Source: Avena insularis
Taxonomy: Eukaryota; Streptophyta; Magnoliopsida; Poales; Poaceae
NCBI GenBank assembly: GCA_023614405.1
Contig: CM042691.1
Location: 176,052,927-176,116,926 of the forward strand
Direction: 5' to 3'
DNA: 64,000 bases
Below are positions 57,902 to 64,000 of the stretch, one piece after another. The position numbers and the translations under genes were made by a program. Position 1 is the first letter of the stretch; every line of letters starts with the position of its first letter. The notes beneath the pieces were generated by a model. The model ran no database searches. It was given only the letters and a program-made list of their open reading frames with translations, and was not told the DNA's origin.

Positions 57902-58560
57902 TGTTCGTAGCCTCGAAGTGGATCTGCAGAACATAGTGTAGCTTTTCCCCGGTTGGTGACTATAACAGTACACCAACCCCAAGCCATTGAGTAGATTTGA
58001 TCCGTCAAAGTGCATCACCCAGTATTTTGGCTCCGGCATTGGGGTAGCATCTGGCATCTCCGTCCAATCTGCAATAAAATCCTCCAAGGCTTGTGACTTG
58101 ATAGCGTCGTGTCTCTTGTAGGTGATCTCGAAGGCGGCAAGTTCAATGCCCCACTTCGCGACCCTTCCTGTAGCATCGCTGTTGTTGATGATGTCGAACA
58201 GTGGAGCCTTGCTCACCAGTGTGATAGGGTGCTCCTGGAAGTAGTGCCTTAGCTTCCGAGAAGCAAGGAACACTCCATAAGCTATCTTCTGGTAGTGTGG
58301 GTAATGCTGCTTGGACTCCATCAAGACCTCGCTTACATAGTAAACTGGTCATTGAACTCTGTACTCATGCCCTGGTTCTTTCCGCTACCACGACACGATG
58401 CTGATTGCCCGGTTGGTGGCCTCCATGTAGATTAACATAGGCTCCCCAGGCTCGGGTCCTGCAAGGATAGGTGCCGAGGATAATGTCTCCTTTAGCTGCT
58501 TTAGTGGTGCTTCTGCTTCGTCCATCCATCTAAATTTGTCCGCCTTCTTCAGCAACTTGT
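57902..58560 (-). pseudogene. RNase H first half (Tat element 1)
   Basis: The minus-strand reading gives LIYMEATNRAISIVS, then QHYPHYQKIAYGVFLASRKL and HYFQEHPITLVSKAPLFDII, and later ALEDFIADWTEMPD and KYWVMHFDGSNLLNGLG (first catalytic D in HFDGS). After a one-base change near 57950 the frame shifts to EKLHYVLQIHFEATN, which ends at the insertion. One stop (TAG) and the frameshift add to the interruption. The enzyme removes RNA from the RNA-DNA hybrid during copying. Confidence 0.8.
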
Positions 58561-59700
58561 ATAGCGGCAGAGCCTTCTCTCCAAGTTAGCTGACGAACCG
58601 ACTAAGCGCTGCAACGCAACCTATGAGACGTTGTATGTCCTTCAGGCATGTTGGACAATTTATGTTTATGATGGCCTTGATTTTCTCTAGGTTCACCTCG
58701 ATTCCACGTTGGGAAACGAGGAAGCCAAACAATTTGCCGGCTGGAACCCCGAAGACGCACTTCTTAGGGTTAAGCATCATGTTGTATTTCCGTAGATTAT
58801 CAAAGGTTTCTTTTCAGTCGGAGATTAAGTCGTTTGACTTTTTAGACATCACCGCTATACCGTCCACATAGGTGTGAATGTTCTGACCAATTTGATTGTG
58901 TAGGCAACACTGCATTGTCCACTGGTACGTAGCACCTGCGTTTTTCAGCCCAAAGGGCATCGTGACATAGGAAAATGTGCCATAAGGTGTGGTGAACGAA
59001 GTGGCCAATTGGTCCAACTTCCTCATCTTGATTTGGTGGTATCCTGAGTATGCATCAAGAAAACACAAAAGTTCCGAGACAGCCATCAATTTAATGACTT
59101 GGTCAATGCGAGGAAAAGCAAACGGATCTTTGGGACATGCTTTGTTCAAGTCGGTGTAATCAACGCACATTCTTAATTCTTTGGTTCCCTTTTTGGGGAC
59201 AAGTACAGGATTGGCCACCAATCGGTTGTGAAGGACTTCTCGAATAAAACTAGCCTTAAGTAACCTAGCTATCTCCTTGCCTATGGCGCGTCTCTTCTCG
59301 TCTCCGAAGCGTCGTAGAGGTTATTTCACCGGTTTGCATTTTGGATCAATATTCAAGTTGTGCTCGGCAAGTTCCCTAAGTACACCTTTCATGTCGGCAG
59401 GTTGCCAATAAAATATGTCCCTATTTTCACAAAGGAACTCGACGAGCGCGCTTTCCTATTTGGGATCCAAGTTCGTCCCAATGGCGGTGGTCTTGGAGGC
59501 ATCGCCTAGCACAAGTTCCACCAGCTTGGTTTCGATGGCGGCCCTGAAGGATGGGGCGGAGTCAGAAATCTGCTTCTTCGACACCGGCATCTCCGAGGCA
59601 TCGACCTTGCTCTGGATCTCCTTGAATTCTTTGTTGTAGAGGACAGCTTCCGCAAAGGCTGCTTCTCCAATCTCGCAGTCCCTTGCCTTGGTAAAGCTTC
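58560..59700 (-). pseudogene. Reverse transcriptase with YVDG in place of YVDD (Tat element 1)
   Basis: The frame includes a linker from protease (ISDSAPSFRAAIETKLVELV), LLKASFIREVLHNRLVANPV and LVPKKGTKELRMCVDYTDLN. It then has KACPKDPFAFPRIDQVI, CFLDAYSGYHQIKM (first catalytic D), MPFGLKNAGATYQWTM and HTYVDGIAVMSKK. The catalytic YVDD box is YVDG, with glycine codon GGT at 58859-58861, a single A-to-G change. The thumb follows with LNPKKCVFGV, GFLVSQRGIEVNLEKI and IQRLIGCVAALSRFVS-stop-LGEKALPLY. Stops TAG (near 59457) and TAA (near 59323 and 58587) are all explained by C-to-T changes in glutamine codons. Confidence 0.9.
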
Positions 59701-60330
59701 CAGATACGGTGATGACACCGTTTGGTTCGGGTGTCTTGAGCTTGTTGTAGACGAAGCATGGCTTGGCCATGAAGGCGTGGAAGATGTCACGGCCGAATTA
59801 TACGTGGTACACGCTCTTGAAGGGGACCACCTCAAAGTTCATGCGTTCTTGGCGGCAATTATTAACTTCGCCAAAAGTGACCTGAAGTGTGATGCACCCA
59901 AGGGATCGAGCCTACCGACCAGGAACTACGTCGTGGAAGATGGTGCTGGTCCGCCTTAGGTTAGCCTCTGTCAAGTTCATCTTGTGCAGTGTATCCAAGT
60001 ACATGATGTTGATGCTGCTTCCATTATCCACCATACATTTGGTGAACTCATTGTCGTTAATCAGGGGGTTGATGACCATGGCGTACTGGTTCTCCGTAGG
60101 GATGAGGTCTGGGTGATCCTTCCTGTCCCAAGTAATTGGAATCTCCGACCAGTGCAGGTACTGGGGAACTAGGGGTAGAGTAGCCATCAGTATCCTCATA
60201 GAGGTCTTCTGTTGTCGGACAGTAGGGGTGCCAAGGAAAGTGTGGAAAACGGACGCCTTCTTCTGGAAGGGGTTCTTGCCCTTGCCATCGCTCTTGGCGG
60301 CGTGCTTGGGGTCAACATCCTCATCCATGT
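59700..60330 (-). pseudogene. Aspartic protease (Tat element 1)
   Basis: After a K/E/D-rich linker (KKKEEESKDSSDMDEDVDPK), the reading has ITWDRKDHPDLIPTENQYAM. The active site segment is FTKCMVDNGSSINIMYLDTL, where DNGS takes the place of the usual D-S/T/G-G. That form is also common in this lineage (VDGGSS), so activity of the original protein is plausible. The C-terminal part VFHDVVPGR is followed by a stop and then by FGRDIFHAFMAKPCFVYNKL. The enzyme would cut the gag-pol product. Confidence 0.75.
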
Positions 60331-61875
60331 CACTTGAATCCTTGGACTCCTCTTCCTTCTTCTTCCCCTTGCCCTTGCCTCGCAGTCTGTTCTTCCGACT
60401 TCATTTGTAGCTGGACTCCGGGTCCTCCTTGAGATCGTTGACGAACTTGCAATGTCAATTGGTGTGGGTGGCCTTGCCATTGGCGTTGAGGTGTACGAGG
60501 CACGGCATATCGCGGTACTCCTCGTAGGTTTGGGGAATGCAGAGCGCTGCCGAGGTAGTTTCACTACATCGCTGCTACCCACGACCAACTCCCCGTCCTC
60601 GGCCACGCTATCCTCCATCAACTCGTCCTGCAAATGTCATAGCGACCATGTTGGAGGTTTGCTTTTCTTATGTCAGGTTCTTCCTCTTGGCGCTGTTGTT
60701 CCTCCGATCTTGAGTTGGAATGGCCGTTGCCGGCAGGGAGCCGCGAGCATCATCGTCGGCAGCTGCGAACTCACTAGCTAGCTGAATCATCTGGTTGAGA
60801 TCTAGCTGGTGGTTGTCCTGCAGACACTTCAACTTATGTTGGAGCAACGTGCCCCTTTCCAACCCATAAATGGAGGCGGCCATGGCAGTCTGAGTGCGCA
60901 CTCCTGCACATGAATTCTTCATGTCCAGCCAGCGAGAGAGGTAGGCGCGAGATGTCTTGTCTTTCTCCTGCACGCACCGCTGTAGATCGCCAATAGTACA
61001 GGGAAGTTTGTATGTACCCTCGAAGTTCTTAGTGAATGCTTCTTGCATGTCCAACCAATTGCAGATGGATCTCTCCGGTAAGTCATCAATCCATTGTCGG
61101 GCCGTGCCCGCCAACATCAAAGGGAGGTACTTGATGACGACGTTGGGGTTACCTCTGGCGATTTCTACCGCGTTGCCGTAATCCTGCAACCATGTAGCTG
61201 GCTTGGCGGTGCGGTCATAGGGCTTGATGGTCTTGTCAATTCGAAAACCTTTGGGGTAAGCTACGAACCGTATCATAGGTCCAAAGCAACGTGGTCCCAG
61301 GTATGGTCCTTCCCGGGCCTCGTGGAACTTGTCCAGACGTGAACGTGTGTCCTATGGCTCCGAGCTTCTTTTCTTCTTCTTGTCATCAGGGGATGGGCTG
61401 CGTGAATGATGCGGGCCTCCTCCGCCATGGTGGCTGCTAGGTGGCGATGGAGGTGGAGGTGGGTTAGCCTTCTTGCTATTACCCTCCTGCGATGCCCCAA
61501 ACTTGGTGCGGTTGCTTGTCGGACGCGGAGGGTAATGGAGCGACCTGCTCTTGTGTCCTTGGTTGCGCTGCCCATCATGACGGGTCTGCTCTGTGTTGTC
61601 GCGGATGACGATGGCACTCTGCCTTGGCGAGGGCATATCCATACGACGGTGAGCCTTTGGGTCTTCGCGATGTTGGGGAGAGCGGGGCGGTGGAGATGGG
61701 TGACGGGGTTGAGCCTTTCCTCCATGGTCGGAGGATATGGGGATAGCGTCCTTCCTGTTGCGCGCATCCATCCTTCTTCATTCTGATGAACCCGTCTGGG
61801 ACCCGACATCAAGAGGAGATCGATACCTTGGTGTCTTATGCTAGCTAGACTGGAAAAACGCTGGGTCGGACTCAA
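60330..61875 (-). pseudogene. Main gag domain and zinc knuckle (Tat element 1)
   Basis: A basic, proline-rich segment (61352-61771, with PQHREDPKAHRRMDMPSP and PDDKKKKRSSEP) leads into the retrotransposon gag core: FGPMIRFVAYPKGFRIDK, ATWLQDYGNAVEIARGN, VIKYLPLMLAGTARQWID, FTKNFEGTYKLP and DLQRCVQEKDKTSRAYLSRW. The C-terminal knuckle reads CLVHLNANGKATHTN-stop-HCKF. Its TGA is where the family has tryptophan. Further stops lie near 60400. Gag packages the element RNA. Confidence 0.85.
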
Positions 61876-63614
61876 GCCTCTGAGAGGTGGCCTTTTCCTG
61901 TTGTTTCACCGCCTTGGCCACAAGGTCATAAACCTGATCCACAGCTGCGGGTGATCTATCCTATTCCAGAAGGGTCTTGGCGACGGCGAGTTTGAGAAGA
62001 GGAGTGGGCATCACCTTCCTGCATTCAATGTCAATGTATGGCTTGGCTTGTGCCGGCTTCGAGGGAGCCCATCCTAGGTTTCGCCACACACCAGGATCAT
62101 TGATGACGCGAGCCGGATCTTTATTAGCCTTCTGCTACTATAGCAGAGTCTTGTACTCGGCCTCCATGGCTCTAGCTTTCTCTATTGACTTATGCGTGTT
62201 GGCCAGATCTCGATCCAGCTTAGCGTCTTTCTCCGCGATGGCCTGAGCTTCCTCCAGCACCTGCTGGCGCTTCTCGTCAAGCTGGACTACTTTGCGAATA
62301 TGAGCCACGGTCATGGGCTCGACGAGGAGATTGCCGTACATTACTCTATCAGCTGGAGTGACTTGGGCAGCAGCAGACGTAGATGCCAGAGGCGGTGGGT
62401 TTGTGGTGTTGTTGTTGCTCGGACCAGTTCTGAGTTCCTGCGGCTATTGCACTGGTTTAGGCGGAGGGGGCATGACCTTTGCACGATCATTGTCGGCAGC
62501 AACAGGTGGTCCCTTCTCCTTGTCCAGCGCTGTAGGCGGATCTCGTCCGGGTTGATCTTCATCCATCGCCATCCCAATGGAGACGAACACCTCTTGGGAT
62601 GTGACGACGTTGTTTGCTTGCTCGTCGCGCTTGTAATCCTCCTCCATCTCCTGCATGGTAGAGTCTATCTCCTTCGGGCTGAAGTCTATCTCCTCCGATT
62701 CGGCGCTGATGTCGGTGTAGAGCGTGTCAAGCACGGAGTCGGAGGGTGCCGGGGCTTCCTCTATGACGGGGGGTGGAGGTGCAACAGCGGCGACGATGAT
62801 TGGAGGTGGTGGTGCAGCTGCGGCCACGATGACCGGAGGCGGCGGTGGCGGTGGCTGAGGCGGAGGGGCTCCCCCAATGAGTGCAAGATCTGTCTGAGCT
62901 TCCTCCTCAGCCTCCACGTAGCTGTTGATGGTGTTCACCATGCTTTCTAAAGTGAGGCATCCTGAAGCCTGCTGCCACCTTAGCGTATGCCGGAGAAGCG
63001 TACCTTGGTCCAGTCCTTCCACAAAGTGATACATAGAATTATCATTGGGGTAATGAGCCAGATCGGCCCGTATACAGAGCCACCTGACAAGGTAATCGCG
63101 GGGTTTTTTGCCCTCTCTCTGAATGCAATGCGCCAGATCGAAGATGGTCACCACTCTGACAAACTTGGATCTCCGCTGTCCAGACGCACGGGCGAAGCCG
63201 GCAGACTTGCAACAATCTTCCACCGTTATATCCTGCATAGGGGCGGTTTGGGTGGGCCTTGAATTTTTCTGATCTTTGCCGGCAAACTCCGAAGAGAGAT
63301 CCAACATCGATCCTTCCGCGAACGTATCCTGCCCGTAGGCGGTCTGTGCGGGTCTTGACGTTCCTCCGACTCCCAGGGAACTAGTGCCTGAGTCGGTTTC
63401 GCTGATGAAGAGGTGGATATCTCCGATGGGGACGATCGAGCATCGTGTATGGTTCGTGTTCGCCGGTATCCATAACTCGTCGGGAGGGACGATCGGAACG
63501 TTGCCGGAGAAGAGAACACGACCGATGGCTATAGTCTCGCCGATTCCCGCGAAGATCTTGGACCTCGCCCACTGTAGAGCCCGAAGTACCTCTTGACCCA
63601 CGGTGGGCGCCAAC
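61876..63614 (-). pseudogene. N-terminal gag extension with a second gag-like segment (Tat element 1)
   Basis: An open frame runs from within the LTR (63709) to 62444. Residues before RQLAPTVG are only a reading of LTR and primer site, so the true start is downstream of 63614 and not certain. Residues at 62885-63169 resemble the C-terminal half of a gag core (IFDLAHCIQREGKKPRDYLV, GLDQGTLLRHTLRWQQ), the same pattern as the main gag at 60800-61000. After it come proline runs (PPPPPPPVIVAAAAPPPP) and an acidic stretch. A single TAG at 62444-62446 interrupts, and the same frame continues as LVEPMTVAHIRKVVQLDEKR and a charged helix to 62138, then in frame to gag with more stops. Confidence 0.65.
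63597..63614 (-). promoter_or_regulatory. Primer binding site of Tat element 1
   Basis: On the minus strand TGGCGCCCACCGTGGG follows the LTR end ...ACGACAGT. The same primer sequence is widespread in grass Gypsy elements of this kind. I do not name the tRNA. Confidence 0.65.
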
Positions 63615-64000
63615 TGTCGTGGTATTGCCGACGAGTACGCCATGGAGGGGTCCTCACAATGCGTTTTTAGAGACGTGGGGTAAGGCGGACGGTTGGAGTG
63701 CGGTAACATATCTTACCGAGTTGAGATCCATAGCGGTGGCGGAATACTACTCCTGCTATAAATCACTATAATGGAAATACGCCGAGTTACAGGGACCGGT
63801 TCGCTGTGCGAGGTATAAGTTGTGTCTTGCCCTAAAGGCTCCCATATGCCCGACTTATATAGTCGCCAGGTCCTAGGGTTACAGGGAAAGTCCTAGCCGG
63901 ACAGGTTACAGAGTTCTACCCAGTATACAATCAGTCTAACGTGTCTTGCACTCCAAGGCTCCGGGTATGTTGGTGACTTCTCTGTAGCCTTTCTTTATCT
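63615..64000 (-). repeat. 5' LTR of Tat element 1, cut by window edge
   Basis: TGTCGTGGTATTGCCGACGA, then GGAGGGGTCCTCACAATGCG and onward, parallel to 46970-47471 with one 26-base length difference and many substitutions. On the minus strand CTATATAAGT at about 63853-63862 is the TATA box. 386 of about 530 bases are visible. Confidence 0.9.

Larger units (their letters stand above)
46970..64000 (-). mobile_element. Tat-lineage Gypsy element 1, nearly complete
   Basis: Minus-strand element. The 5' LTR (63615 onward) is cut by the window edge. The primer site and coding regions for gag, protease, reverse transcriptase, RNase H and integrase follow in Gypsy order. Next come a long region with an antisense gene, the polypurine tract and the 3' LTR at 46970-47471. 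The RNase H region is interrupted by a 4-kb solo LTR. Excluding that insertion the visible element is about 13 kb. The integrase-to-LTR antisense gene is known from Grande- and Retand-like members of the Tat lineage. Stops and a changed catalytic residue show it cannot move by itself. Confidence 0.9.

Noticed and set aside
62192..62950. 252-residue plus-strand open frame
   Set aside because: It is a shadow of the gag N-terminal extension on the minus strand, whose frame continues into recognised gag.
1..64000. tRNA or rRNA genes
   Set aside because: I saw only primer binding sites complementary to tRNA ends and no full cloverleaf or rRNA sequence by eye. A covariance-model search would be decisive.

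Overview
This window is a transposable-element nest from a large plant nuclear genome, most likely a grass of the wheat, oat or ryegrass type (Pooideae). The evidence is the combination of element types: Tat-lineage Gypsy elements with an antisense gene, Athila-like elements with tRNA-Asp primer sites, long chromovirus LTRs, a Copia element and Helitrons. I found no intact host gene, no tRNA or rRNA gene and no CRISPR. Nearly every coding region carries stops or frameshifts. The organism assignment is inference from element types only.

Layout, left to right. 1-3704 is an incomplete long LTR (family A, plus strand). 3705-9517 is an Athila-like element on the minus strand: internal region, primer binding site, then its 5' LTR. 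9518-10564 is a Gypsy LTR, possibly solo. 10600-11438 is a LINE reverse-transcriptase fragment. 11439-16918 is a truncated Tat-lineage Gypsy element on the minus strand, carrying a plus-strand antisense gene. 16922-17192 is the start of a chromovirus-like LTR, which appears to resume at 28809. Between these pieces lies 11.6 kb flanked by A and T with Helitron ends (17193-28808). It contains a hAT element with an 8-bp target duplication and a second Helitron in opposite orientation (22010-28591) that carries a Rep-domain remnant and a captured RNase H-like gene fragment. 28809-31259 holds two abutting LTR pieces. 31260-35273 is a Copia element on the minus strand, missing its 3' end. 35274-39475 is a second Athila-like element on the minus strand that has lost the whole polymerase region. 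39476-45068 is the 3' end and LTR of a plus-strand chromovirus. 45069-46350 holds a primer site and LTR of the second Athila family. 46351-46969 is unassigned sequence with short palindromes.

46970 to the right edge is the best preserved element, a minus-strand Tat-lineage Gypsy element of more than 17 kb. Read on the minus strand it has the 5' LTR (63615 onward), primer site, a long gag region with two gag-like segments, protease, reverse transcriptase, RNase H, integrase, a large antisense spliced gene (48068-51689, plus strand), polypurine tract and 3' LTR (46970-47471). Its RNase H is split by a family A solo LTR (53873-57901) with the target duplication TGTTC. The window therefore has family A LTRs near both ends, in opposite orientation.

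Three features stand out. (1) The antisense gene occurs in both Tat elements, each time with its own TATA box 115-150 bases upstream of the ATG, and in the larger element an intron holds a tandem array whose repeated core resembles the element's own polypurine tract. (2) Both Athila-like families carry clusters of short stem-loops followed by a shared tail resembling GGTCATTA, present in internal sequence and again in the LTR, while the stem sequence differs between families. (3) The first Athila-like element encodes a tandemly duplicated zinc-knuckle module.
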